Below, piece by piece: positions 40,955-48,510 of a stretch of DNA of 64,000 nucleotides. Both the position numbers and the translations under genes were made by a program. The notes beneath the pieces are model-generated. The model worked only from the letters and a program-made list of their open reading frames with translations, ran no database searches and was not told the origin of the DNA. Each line of letters begins with the position of its first letter. Position 1 is the first letter of the stretch. The stretch covers positions 1 through 64,000 of the forward strand of contig NZ_JAODIW010000004.1 of the NCBI RefSeq assembly GCF_026586625.1. The letters run 5' to 3'. The DNA is from Halobium salinum. Its GTDB lineage: Archaea; Halobacteriota; Halobacteria; Halobacteriales; Haloferacaceae.

Positions 40955-42226
40955 TCAGTCCGAGGACGCCGGCGACACCGCACAGTTGTTCGGCCCGAGC
41001 TCCAGCTCGAACGCCTCCGCGTCGTCGACGGTCGCCGACCCGAGGTTCGTCTCGACAATGCGCTCGTAGTTGGCGGGGCGGGGTGGGAGGTCGTCGACGA
41101 CGTGTTCGACGAAGGCGTCCTCGTCGAGGGAGAGGGCGCGGAGGCGCTCGCGGAGGGCACCGAGTCGCGCGGTGTAACTCCCGTCGTCGGCGGGAGGGGT
41201 CGTCTCGCCGTAGTGACCCGGGGCGACCCGGGTGTCGTCCGACTGTGCGAGCACGGTCTCGTGGAGCGTCTGGTAGAGCGTGTGTGCGAGGTCGGCGGCG
41301 CCGTCGTCGCCGCGCTCTAAATCCGGCCGCGCGACGCTCTCGACGAACAGCGTGTCCCCGGTGAACAGCAGGTCGGCGAGCCGGAACGAGGTCATCTCGG
41401 TCGTGTGGCCGGGTGTCGCGAGCGCGGTCAGCGTCGCGTCGCCGACCCGGACTTCGTCGCCGTCGGCGACCGGTCGAACCGGAACGTCGTCGGCGTAGTC
41501 CAGCCCCCGGTCCAGCGCGCCTCCGGGGACGACGACCTCGGCGTCACGGAGCGCTGCGACCGCCCGCGTCCCGCTCAGGTGGTCGGCGTGGACGTGGGTG
41601 TCGACCGCGACGACCAAGTCGGCGTCTCGCGCCGCCGCGTCGGCGACGTACCGGTCGGCGAACGCGCGAAGCGGGTCGATGACGGCCGCCGCCCCCTCAC
41701 TCACGACGAGGTAGGCGAGACAGCCACTGGAGGGGCGTCGGTACTGGAGGACGGTCGCCTCCGCGCCGACGTCGAGTTCGACCGCGTCGTAGTGCTCGGC
41801 CCACGCGTCCATCCCGCCGTCGAGATTGTAGGCGTCGTACCCCGCCTCCCGGAGAAGACCGGCGACGTGGGCGCTCGCCTCCCCGCGACCGCAGACGGCG
41901 AGCACCGGTCGGTCGTCGTCGGGGTCGAGGCCGGCGTCGCCCGCGAGGTCGGCGACGGTTCCCTTTGCCCCCGCCGCGACGAACTTCACGTGCGGGACCT
42001 GTGTCGCCTCGACGGCGGGTCCCGAGACGTGCCACTCCTCGAACTCGTCGCGGTCCCGCACGTCGAGCACGCGGAGCGGGTCGCGACCCCGGAGTCGTTC
42101 GTCCAACTGTGCGGGGGAGATGGAGGGGACCGAGTCGAGGTCGGTGTCGGCATCGGTGTCAGTGCCAGCGTCGGTGTCGATACCGTCACCGTCGACACGG
42201 TCGCCGTCGGAGGGGTCGGCTGTCAT
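40955..42226 (-). CDS. Rhodanese-metallo-beta-lactamase fusion (persulfide-dioxygenase-like)
   Basis: This is a 423-residue two-domain protein. Residues ~33-140 form a rhodanese domain with its catalytic cysteine in VLAVCGRGEASAHVAGLL. Residues ~155-400 form a metallo-hydrolase domain with the metal motif DTHVHADHLSGT, then TPGHTTEMTSF, FTGDTLFVESVARPDL and the C-terminal APGHYGET. This combination is typical of glyoxalase-II-like persulfide dioxygenases that oxidise protein- or thiol-bound sulfane sulfur. The N-terminus is an Asp/Thr repeat (DTDAGTDTDADTDLD). An ATG two codons upstream at 42232 is equally possible. It is divergent from the ferritin-like gene. Confidence 0.9.
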   Translation of the reverse strand: MTADPSDGDRVDGDGIDTDAGTDTDADTDLDSVPSISPAQLDERLRGRDPLRVLDVRDRDEFEEWHVSGPAVEATQVPHVKFVAAGAKGTVADLAGDAGLDPDDDRPVLAVCGRGEASAHVAGLLREAGYDAYNLDGGMDAWAEHYDAVELDVGAEATVLQYRRPSSGCLAYLVVSEGAAAVIDPLRAFADRYVADAAARDADLVVAVDTHVHADHLSGTRAVAALRDAEVVVPGGALDRGLDYADDVPVRPVADGDEVRVGDATLTALATPGHTTEMTSFRLADLLFTGDTLFVESVARPDLERGDDGAADLAHTLYQTLHETVLAQSDDTRVAPGHYGETTPPADDGSYTARLGALRERLRALSLDEDAFVEHVVDDLPPRPANYERIVETNLGSATVDDAEAFELELGPNNCAVSPASSD

Positions 42227-42325
42227 GCGCATCGATAGGGTGTCCAGTACGATAGCCGTTGGGCGGGGCAGTGGCTCCTCCACGCCGGCGGCAACGTTGA
42301 AACGCCGCGCGGCCGTGTCGGGGGT

Positions 42326-42979
42326 ATGGACGCCACCGAGTTCCGGGAGGCCGTCGAGGCGGAGAAGCGGACTCAACTGGACCGCCTCGGCTCGAACAAA
42401 CTCCTCGTCGCGCTCACCGACGCCGAACTCGACGCGGAGACGGTGTTGCGGGCGGCCGCCAACAGCGAGTTCGCGGCGACGAACACGTTCGAGGCGTGGG
42501 CCGACGACGAGGCCGACGACGACGCCCGCGAGGCGTTCGCCGCCGTCGCCGACCAGGAGCGCGACCACTACGAGCGCGTGCTGGACTCGCTCTCGGCGCT
42601 CGACGGGTTCGACGCCGACGCGTTCGAGCCGGCGGACGGCGGCCCGATGCACATGTACCTCCGCGGGCAGGAGGACACGCTCGGTCGAGTCGGCGGCGGT
42701 CTCGTCGGCCGGGGGCTGGTGAGCATCAGGACGCACACGCAGATAATCGGCTTCTTCGTCAACGAACCGGACGAGCGCCGCGCGGACCTCTTTCGCGACC
42801 TCAAGACCGAGACCGGCGAGGAAGTCGACCGCGGCCTCGACCTGCTCGACTCACGCTGTGAGACCGACGCCGACTGGGAGCGCGCCCGCGGCGCCGCGGA
42901 GTACACGATTCAGGTCGCGTACGACGACTACGAGGACGCGCTGACGGGGCTGGGCATCGACCCGCGACCCATCTGCTGA
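42326..42979 (+). CDS. Rubrerythrin/ferritin-like family protein
   Basis: This is a 217-residue helical protein of the haloarchaeal ferritin-like group annotated as rubrerythrin family. Iron-ligand-like residues occur in AANSEFAATNTFEAWADDEA and in the ExxH-like ADQERDHYERVL. A second pair of helices (GRGLVSIRTHTQIIGFFVNE, TGEEVDRGLDLLDSRCETDA) has less clear ligands, so the di-iron site may be partial. There is no rubredoxin domain. Possible roles are oxidative stress defence or a structural four-helix bundle. The intergenic space with the divergent sulfur-oxidising fusion is about 100 bp, which allows shared regulation. Confidence 0.7.
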   Translation: MDATEFREAVEAEKRTQLDRLGSNKLLVALTDAELDAETVLRAAANSEFAATNTFEAWADDEADDDAREAFAAVADQERDHYERVLDSLSALDGFDADAFEPADGGPMHMYLRGQEDTLGRVGGGLVGRGLVSIRTHTQIIGFFVNEPDERRADLFRDLKTETGEEVDRGLDLLDSRCETDADWERARGAAEYTIQVAYDDYEDALTGLGIDPRPIC

Positions 42980-43000
42980 GGCGTATCCAACGGTGCGAGT

Positions 43001-44137
43001 TCAGGGAATCGCCCGGAGCACGACGTGGTCCTCGCCCTCGCGAACCCTCTCGACGCGCCGGAACCGGGAGAGGTGCACTCCGAGGTCCAGGTCGCGGTGG
43101 TGCACGAGGAACAGTCGCCCCTCCGGCGCGAGTAGGCCCCGAACGTCGCCGAGCAGTTCCGAGAGGACCCCGGCGCCGGCGTGTGTCGGCGGGTTGCAGA
43201 GGACCGTGTCGAACGTCCGGCCCGCGACCCCTTCGACGCAGTCGGCGGTGACGACGGTGCCGTCGACGCCGGAGGCGCGGAGGCTGCGCTCGGCACACCG
43301 CGTCGCCACCCGACTGTCGTCGCTGAGCCAGAGTTCGCAGTCGGCGACGCGGCCGGCGTAGGCACCGAGCGCCCCGTACCCACAGCAGAGGTCGAGCACG
43401 CGGTCCCCGTCGTCGACCCGAGCGGCCGACGCGAGGAGGCGGGTACCCTCGTCCAGCGCCGACGCCGAGAACGTCCCCGGCGCCGCGACGAACGAGAGGT
43501 CGACGCCGTCGACCGTCGGGGTGAGGGTGCGCTGTGTGACGAACGACGGAGTGTCGGTCCCCAACGAGGACTCGGTGTGGGTCGCCTCCGACAGTCGGAA
43601 CCGCCCGTCCTCGGCGACCTCCCGGACGCTCGCGCCGGTCGTCCGGAGGGCGCTCTCGTAGCGACCGAGCCCCTCCTCCTCGGCCGAGGCGAGGTAGAGG
43701 CGGCCGTCGGGCCGCAGTGCCGAGAGGGCGTCGACGGCGCGTTGCTTCCCGACGGCGACCGGCGTGAACGGTTTCGGGGCGTACGCGACGGTGTCGAATC
43801 GCCCGTCGAGCGTTTCGAGGTCGGCGACGACCGACACCGAGGCGTCGGCGTCGTTCTCGTTCGCGTTCCGGTCACAGAGCGTCGCGGCTCGCGCGCTCGA
43901 CTCGGTCGCGTGAACGCTCTCGGCGGCGGTCGCGAGGACGGTGCCGACGACGCCGTAGTTCGCCTCCACGACGAGCAGGTCGCCGAGGTCCGTCCCCCAG
44001 AGGTGTTCCAGCAGGAGGAGTTCGGGTCGCCGGAACGACTCCTTCGAGACGACCCCGTCGGCGGTGTGGAACCGGTAGGTCGCCGGCCCGGCCGAGACGC
44101 GCGATTCGAGCGCGAGGCTGTAGGGCGTGCGGTTCAC
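43001..44137 (-). CDS. RsmC/RlmG-like SAM methyltransferase
   Basis: This is a 378-residue protein with two methyltransferase-fold halves. The N-terminal half (~1-190) is degenerate. The C-terminal half has the SAM loop VLDLCCGYGALGAYAG and the N6/N2-base catalytic motif LCNPPTHAGAGVLSELLGDV, as in RsmC and RlmG, which make m2G in rRNA. The segment LLVVEANYGVVGTVLATAAE is the pseudo-SAM site of the first half. The GTG at 44137 starts the family-like sequence VNRTPYSLALESRVSAGPAT; upstream residues in this frame are Arg/Ser-rich. Whether the target is rRNA or another RNA is inferred from the family only. Confidence 0.87.
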   Translation of the reverse strand: MNRTPYSLALESRVSAGPATYRFHTADGVVSKESFRRPELLLLEHLWGTDLGDLLVVEANYGVVGTVLATAAESVHATESSARAATLCDRNANENDADASVSVVADLETLDGRFDTVAYAPKPFTPVAVGKQRAVDALSALRPDGRLYLASAEEEGLGRYESALRTTGASVREVAEDGRFRLSEATHTESSLGTDTPSFVTQRTLTPTVDGVDLSFVAAPGTFSASALDEGTRLLASAARVDDGDRVLDLCCGYGALGAYAGRVADCELWLSDDSRVATRCAERSLRASGVDGTVVTADCVEGVAGRTFDTVLCNPPTHAGAGVLSELLGDVRGLLAPEGRLFLVHHRDLDLGVHLSRFRRVERVREGEDHVVLRAIP

Positions 44138-44618
44138 TCGACCACCCCCGGACCCGTGAGTCGATCGTCTCCGGCGTGGGGACGACGCCCGGGAGGTGCG
44201 GCGGGCCGGCGTGTGGTGTTGCGCGTTTCGCGTCGCTGTTCGGCTGTCGCGGTCGGGTTCGGTGGCTGCTGCATCGAGTGGGTTCGGTGCGTCGTGGCGG
44301 TCGGACGGCGAGACACCCCACGCGCTACGCCGTCCGTCGCAGGAACCGAAAGAACGGCTCACGCACGGCTGGTCGTAGCGCGCGAACCGGGCGCCGAACA
44401 GCGTGACCCCGCGGCGGAGTCGCGAGCACTCGCGTCCCCGACCGCTCCGCGGAGCCCACAGTCGGCGAGCCGGCCGAACCGTCGGTCGCGCCCGTTACGC
44501 GAACCGAACCGAGTCCGACCCGAAGCCCTTGGTCAATCCGCTCGGGGGTTCGGCGGCGGCGGAGAAAAAACGTCGGGTCGCTGGTGCGAGCCGGCGTCGG
44601 CGTCGGTGTCGGGTCCCG
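44138..44618. other. 480-bp gap without a recognisable gene
   Basis: This lies between two minus-strand genes. I find only low-complexity Arg/Pro/Ser-rich frames. There is no TATA-like box at the expected distance from the GTG at 44137 and no tRNA-like fold. A short A-run (gaaaaaacg near 44570) may mark the 3' end signal of an approaching transcript on one strand. Confidence 0.45.
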
Positions 44619-45245
44619 TCAGGCGATGTCGCGGCTGGTGTCGATGGCGACCTCCTCGGCCAGCCGGAGCTTGATGGTCTCCTCCATCGCCGCCCCGCCG
44701 CGGAACTTCGGAACGGCGAGCCGGTTCTCGATTTCGGAGCCCGCCACGTCCGTCTGGAGGTCGAACACCACGTCGGCCATGTGTTCGGTCACGTCCCGGT
44801 TCTCGGGCACCGACCGACCGTTCAGCCCGTGGAGCACCGTCAACCCGCCGGTGTTTATCATGTGCGTCTGGAGTTCGTTGAGGAAGTTCCGGTAGCGCGC
44901 CGGCTCCGCACGCTCCAGGACGTCGACGATGTCGACGATGAGGTTCGCTCCCTCCGGGAGGGCGCGAATGAGGCGGTTCGCGTGGTCGAGCGGGGCGTCG
45001 CTGCCGACGTCTCGGATGGTGGGCTTCCCGGCGCGTCCGGGCGTGCGGTCGATGGCGTCCTGGACCGCCTCGACCGAGCGGACGCTCGTCAGATACAGGG
45101 TCCCGCGCGCCGCGCTCAGCTCGTAGAGGAACAGCTCCGACTGGGAAGCCGGCGTCGCCGACAGGAGGACGATGCTCCCGCTGGGGATGCCGCCGCCGAG
45201 GCGACGGTCGAGCACCGTGATTCCGGTGGGGAGCCGGCCGGTCAT
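44619..45245 (-). CDS. RecA/KaiC-fold (RAD55-like) protein with degenerate P-loop
   Basis: This is a 208-residue protein with the start MTGRLPTGITVLDRRLGGGI, which is the classical entry to KaiC/RAD55 ATPases, but the Walker A site reads LLSATPASQSELFLYEL and lacks the GxxGxGK[S/T] lysine. A Walker B-like strand (GANLIVDIVDVLERA) and the core strands GTLYLTSVRS and LTVLHGLNG are retained, so the fold is probably intact while ATP hydrolysis is doubtful. The C-terminal half (VVFDLQTDVAGSEIENRLAV) matches RAD55-like families of haloarchaea. It starts 6 bp after the stop of the MinD/ParA-like gene, so the pair is one operon. Confidence 0.82.
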   Translation of the reverse strand: MTGRLPTGITVLDRRLGGGIPSGSIVLLSATPASQSELFLYELSAARGTLYLTSVRSVEAVQDAIDRTPGRAGKPTIRDVGSDAPLDHANRLIRALPEGANLIVDIVDVLERAEPARYRNFLNELQTHMINTGGLTVLHGLNGRSVPENRDVTEHMADVVFDLQTDVAGSEIENRLAVPKFRGGAAMEETIKLRLAEEVAIDTSRDIA

Positions 45246-45251
45246 ACGGAG

Positions 45252-45905
45252 CTACTTATTCACGCACGACAATAGGTCTTCCTCCTGTCTGATCTCGTCC
45301 GCGAGTCGGGCGTACGCCGACTGGACGGCGGGCCGGGAGAGCACCGGCGGCTCGACCGGCGGGACGGAGCCGAGGACGGGACAGTCCAACAGTTCGGCGA
45401 CGGCGTCGGGCGCGAGGTGGGTCCGCGTCAGGACGACACCGACCGGCTCCGTTCCGAGGGTCCGAGCCATCGCCGCGGTCTTCGCCGTGTCGCGGAGGGC
45501 CGGCCGGCAGAGCGCCGAGACGAGCAACGCGGCGTCGGCGGCGCGGAGCGCCGCGGCGGCGTCCGGACCCGCGCCGGCCGGGCAGTCGACGAGCGTCGGC
45601 GTCGACGCCGAGGGGGTGAGTCCCGAGAGGAGCGCGTCGAGACCGGGTGCGTCGGCGCGCGAGCCGTCCGGCGCCGGAAGCACGGACACGCCGGGTTCGT
45701 CCGGGTGTGCGTGTGCGACGGCGTCGACCGACCCGCCGTGGGCGTCAGCCAGTGTCGGTGTCGCGTCGACGCCGGCGAGACGGTGGAGGTTGGGCAGGTC
45801 GACGTCGGCGTCGACGACGAGCGTCGGGGAGTCGAGCGCCGCCGCGAGACCGAGCGTCGTCGTGGTCTTCCCGCAGCCGCCCTTCCCCCCGGCGATGGCG
45901 AGCAT
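45252..45905 (-). CDS. MinD/ParA-family ATPase
   Basis: This is a 217-residue deviant-Walker-A ATPase (GGKGGCGKTTTTLGLAAAL at residues ~6-24, with the signature lysine in GGKGG). The A' region is VVDADVDLPNLHRLAGV and the B region is TLVDCPAGAG. It is shorter than typical MinD and lacks an obvious C-terminal amphipathic membrane helix; it ends EDLLSCVNK. The ATG at 45905 starts directly at the first beta strand, and a 26-residue upstream extension is Arg-rich. It forms an operon with a RecA-fold partner. In Haloferax volcanii a MinD paralogue (MinD2) and its co-transcribed neighbour affect cell shape and motility; orthology is not established here. Confidence 0.87.
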   Translation of the reverse strand: MLAIAGGKGGCGKTTTTLGLAAALDSPTLVVDADVDLPNLHRLAGVDATPTLADAHGGSVDAVAHAHPDEPGVSVLPAPDGSRADAPGLDALLSGLTPSASTPTLVDCPAGAGPDAAAALRAADAALLVSALCRPALRDTAKTAAMARTLGTEPVGVVLTRTHLAPDAVAELLDCPVLGSVPPVEPPVLSRPAVQSAYARLADEIRQEEDLLSCVNK

Positions 45906-46010
45906 ACCGTCGGTGGTCCCGTCCTCGGCTTTGAACGTTCGTCCCGAGAGGCGGTGTCGCGGGTCGGCGGCTCGCGGAGACACTAAGCCTCCCGCCGACG
46001 ACTTCGTTCC

Positions 46011-46874
46011 GTGAACGACTCCTCGACATCGAGGCTGGCCCGGGACCCGGAGGCGAACTCACCCCTGCGGGTCGACCGCGACCGAATCTACCGCGAGACG
46101 CCCGAGCGGACGCTCGCGATGGACGTCTATCGCGCCTCCGACGGCGAGAGCCGTCCCGCGGTCGTCCTGCTCCACGGCGGCGGCTGGCGGGAGGGGAACA
46201 AGGGACAGCTCTCCCGGTACGCGCTCGACCTCGCCGCCGCGGGGTACGTCACCGTCGAGCCGAGCTACCGATTGAGTCACGAGGCCACGTTTCCGGCGGC
46301 GCTCGAGGACGTAAAGGCCGCGGTGCGGCACGTCCGGTCGAACGCCGCCGAACTCGGCGTCGACCCCGGTCGGGTCGGTGCGTTCGGCCACTCGGCGGGT
46401 GCCCACCTCGCCGTCCTCGCTGGCGCGACCGGCGACCGGTCCGTGCTCGGTAGCGAGCCCGCTGCGGCGTACGAGGAGACTGCCCGACTCGACGCCGTGG
46501 TCGGCGTCAGCGGCGTCTACGACCTCACGCGCGAGCCGAGCACCGATGGGACTGAGTCGTCCTCCGAGATGGCAGTCGCGTTCCTCGGCGGACACTACGA
46601 GGAGGTCCCGGAACGGTACGCGGCGGCATCCGTACACGCGCACGTCGACGCCGGGGGTGACGGTGACTGTCCGCCGACGTTGTTCTCACACGGGACGGCG
46701 GACGACGTGGTCGGTGCGGGTCAGAGCGAGCGGTGCCACGAGGCGCTCGCCGTGGCCGGCGTCGACACCGACCTCCACCTCGCCGACGGCGGCGACCACG
46801 TGTTCCTGCACTCCTCGGCGTGGTATCCGGAGACGTTCCCGCGCTACCGCGAGTTCTTCGATTCGAGGGTGTGA
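46011..46874 (+). CDS. Alpha/beta-hydrolase, HSL-type esterase
   Basis: This is a 287-residue esterase/lipase-like enzyme of the hormone-sensitive-lipase family. The oxyanion loop HGGGWREGNKG lies at ~54-64, the nucleophile elbow is AFGHSAGAHLAVLAG, and the remaining triad residues are an Asp near HGTADDVVGAGQ and a His near DGGDHVFLHS. It has no export signal, so it is cytoplasmic and acts on short-chain esters or related substrates. The start is the GTG at 46011; the alternative later starts lie inside the conserved region. It is divergent from the MinD-like gene. Confidence 0.9.
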   Translation: MNDSSTSRLARDPEANSPLRVDRDRIYRETPERTLAMDVYRASDGESRPAVVLLHGGGWREGNKGQLSRYALDLAAAGYVTVEPSYRLSHEATFPAALEDVKAAVRHVRSNAAELGVDPGRVGAFGHSAGAHLAVLAGATGDRSVLGSEPAAAYEETARLDAVVGVSGVYDLTREPSTDGTESSSEMAVAFLGGHYEEVPERYAAASVHAHVDAGGDGDCPPTLFSHGTADDVVGAGQSERCHEALAVAGVDTDLHLADGGDHVFLHSSAWYPETFPRYREFFDSRV

Positions 46875-46888
46875 GCTAAGACACCCGA

Positions 46889-46984
46889 CTACAGAAGCGA
46901 GAACAGCGCGAGCGTACCGCCGAGGAGGGTAGCGAGCAACAGGACGTGGAGGTAGAGTCGAGCGAGGAGCGGCGGTTCCCGCAT
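46889..46984 (-). CDS. Possible 31-aa membrane peptide
   Basis: The frame starts ATG 6 bp after the stop of the upstream membrane-protein gene and encodes MREPPLLARLYLHVLLLATL continuing LGGTLALFSLL. This is a single hydrophobic helix with an amphipathic start and GC-rich codons. The tight spacing favours co-translation with the preceding gene as a small membrane partner. The frame is too short to be sure. Confidence 0.45.
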   Translation of the reverse strand: MREPPLLARLYLHVLLLATLLGGTLALFSLL

Positions 46985-46989
46985 CGACT

Positions 46990-47391
46990 TCACCGACTTC
47001 CGGTCGCCACCAGCACGGTGAGCCCCATCGTGCCGACGAACGCGACCCAGAACGGGAAGCCGAGCGCCGGGGGGCCGAGCACCACGTCGCCGACGAGAAG
47101 CGCGAGCAGGACGACGACGGCCACGACGATTTCGACTGCCCGGGGCGGCGTGGTGTATCCGACGACGCCGAGGACCGCGTGTGCGAGGACGGCCGTCAGG
47201 AACAGCACCCAGACGACGAGTGCGAGGACCAACGAGACGGTCGCGACCGGCCCGAACGACGGAATCGACTCGGCGACCACCCTTCCGAGGCTGGCGACGG
47301 TGAGGAGCGTGACGAGGCCGAGTCCGAGCGCGCGCTCGACGCCTCGGGGCGTCAGGTCGCGAAGTTCGAAGCGGGAGGGGAGGGCGGACAC
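46990..47391 (-). CDS. Integral membrane protein (133 aa)
   Basis: This is a 133-residue protein with four hydrophobic segments (ALGLGLVTLLTVASLGRVVA, VATVSLVLALVVWVLFLTAV, AVEIVVAVVVLLALLVGDVV, FWVAFVGTMGLTVLVATGS) after a basic N-terminus (SALPSRFELRDLTPRGVERA). The start is a GTG at 47391, supported by a TATA-like cacttttg element (plus strand gacaaaagttc) about 25 nt upstream. A 31-codon membrane peptide follows 6 bp after its stop. No family function is known to me. Confidence 0.72.
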   Translation of the reverse strand: MSALPSRFELRDLTPRGVERALGLGLVTLLTVASLGRVVAESIPSFGPVATVSLVLALVVWVLFLTAVLAHAVLGVVGYTTPPRAVEIVVAVVVLLALLVGDVVLGPPALGFPFWVAFVGTMGLTVLVATGSR

Positions 47392-47461
47392 ATTCAGACG
47401 TTCGCGCTCGGTGACAAAAGTTCGTCGTTCGAGACGGGAGTTCGAGAGCGGCCGTCGCTGT

Positions 47462-47690
47462 CGGTGGTGCGGAGGCGGTAGCGATGCGGTGGCAGTACTG
47501 AGGTAGGGGCGGAAGTGGGGCGGTGGCAGTGCGGAGGCGGGGCAGTAGCGGTGCGGAGGCGGAGCAGTGGCGGTGCGGAGGTGGTAGCGGCGCGATGGCA
47601 GTGCGGAAGCGGGGAAGTAGCGGTGCGGAAGCGGGGAGGTAGCGGTGCGGAGGTGATAGCGGGGCGGTGGCGGTGTCGGACCGACGTAGT
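47462..47690 (+). repeat. Degenerate purine-rich tandem repeat
   Basis: About ten units built from GGTAGCGGTGCGGAGGCGG-like segments (19-31 bp each, with deletions and substitutions) run almost without interruption. The plus strand is strongly G+A-rich and contains many GG runs, so it could form G-quadruplexes. It lies between the 133-aa membrane gene and the YlbF-like gene. The open frames through it are Gly/Arg/Trp-rich translations of the repeat and I do not treat them as genes. Confidence 0.75.
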
Positions 47691-47725
47691 ACCGCGAGCG
47701 AGGCCGTAGGCCGAGCGATCGGCTC

Positions 47726-47786
47726 TTTTTTGGTCGAGCTTTTTCGAGGAGAGGTAGCCGCGAAGCGGCTACCCGACGAAGAAAAA
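47726..47786 (-). terminator. Second copy of the two-tier hairpin element
   Basis: On the minus strand, 9 nt after the stop of the YlbF-like gene: T5 (47782-47786), 8 nt, stem GGTAGCCGC/GCGGCTACC around a TTC loop (47753-47773), 8 nt, A5 (47740-47744), 8 nt, A6 (47726-47731). Layout and spacing match the copy after menB at 31158-31218. Base changes in the stem are compensated on both arms. Confidence 0.7.
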
Positions 47787-47795
47787 GGTCGTTGT

Positions 47796-48197
47796 TTAGT
47801 CGTCCTGACAGCAGCCGCCGGCCTCGCCGCCGAAGTCGACTTCGAGCTGCTCGGAGATGGCCTCGTTGACGGCCTCCAGCCGACCCTGCAGTTCGGCCTT
47901 CGACTCGAGGAACTCCTCCATCACGGGGAGGGAGTGGAGCTCCTCCTGGGTGGCCTGGAGCTCCCGGAGGTCCTCCTGGGTGGCGCTGCCGTTCTGCCGG
48001 GCGAGCGTGAACGCCTGTCGTTCCTGCTCGAACTCCGAGATGAGCGCCTGGGCCTCGTCGTCGTCCTCGACCGCGGCTTGGGCCTCGACGAACCGCTCGT
48101 GGACCGGCGACGACGCGATGGCGGCGCCGAGTTCGCGTCCCATCCCCTCGAGCGTCTCCGACGCGCCGTCGTCGGCGGACTGCGTCTCCATGCTCAT
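47796..48197 (-). CDS. YlbF/YmcA-like coiled-coil protein with C-terminal CC motif
   Basis: This is a 133-residue acidic helical protein. The core (LGAAIASSPVHERFVEAQAA, VMEEFLESKAELQGRLEAVN) matches the Com_YlbF fold, and the sequence ends GGEAGGCCQDD, a vicinal cysteine pair in a Gly-rich tail. Haloarchaeal proteins with this end have been called CC-star proteins, which I recall only tentatively. The cysteines could bind metal or form a redox switch. The ATG at 48197 has a TATA-like box (minus strand cctaaacg) about 26 nt upstream. A strong two-tier hairpin follows the stop. Confidence 0.78.
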   Translation of the reverse strand: MSMETQSADDGASETLEGMGRELGAAIASSPVHERFVEAQAAVEDDDEAQALISEFEQERQAFTLARQNGSATQEDLRELQATQEELHSLPVMEEFLESKAELQGRLEAVNEAISEQLEVDFGGEAGGCCQDD

Positions 48198-48426
48198 GTC
48201 GCCGGTTTGGAACCGGACTCGTTTAGGCCTGCCGTTCGCGGGTGGTCGCGTCAGGCGGTCCACCGAGCGGCCGTCCCGGTTCGGTGCGGGTTCGTCCCGT
48301 CTCTGGAGAGAGAAACACGACGTCTTCGGTGCTGTACTCGTCACGCTCGCCGGTCTCTACCTCACCTTCGTCGGCCGGATGGTCGCCGAGGCGGCGGACC
48401 TGACGGCGCTCGTCCTCGGTGTGTGA
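48196..48426 (+). CDS. Doubtful small frame ending in a membrane-helix-like segment
   Basis: A 76-codon frame ends with KHDVFGAVLVTLAGLYLTFV and GRMVAEAADLTALVLGV, which look like real helical membrane sequence. The first half (LGLPFAGGRVRRSTERPSRF) is Arg/Ser-rich and overlaps the promoter of the divergent YlbF-like gene. It may be the tail of a decayed membrane-protein gene. Confidence 0.25.
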   Translation: MSPVWNRTRLGLPFAGGRVRRSTERPSRFGAGSSRLWREKHDVFGAVLVTLAGLYLTFVGRMVAEAADLTALVLGV

Positions 48427-48478
48427 GCCGGCCGTCGACGCCGCCGACTCCGTCGTCCCCGACGGAGGCCGGTGTAAC

Positions 48479-48486
48479 GTTTATAC
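48479..48486 (+). promoter_or_regulatory. TATA-like box of the first Mrr-like membrane gene
   Basis: The element gtttatac is centred 29 nt before the ATG at 48511. Confidence 0.55.
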
Positions 48487-48510
48487 TCGGTCCGGGGACA
48501 CGTCCACGGG

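Noticed and set aside
47515-47709. Small plus-strand frame rich in Gly, Arg and Trp
   Set aside because: It is the translation of the tandem repeat and shows no independent protein character.
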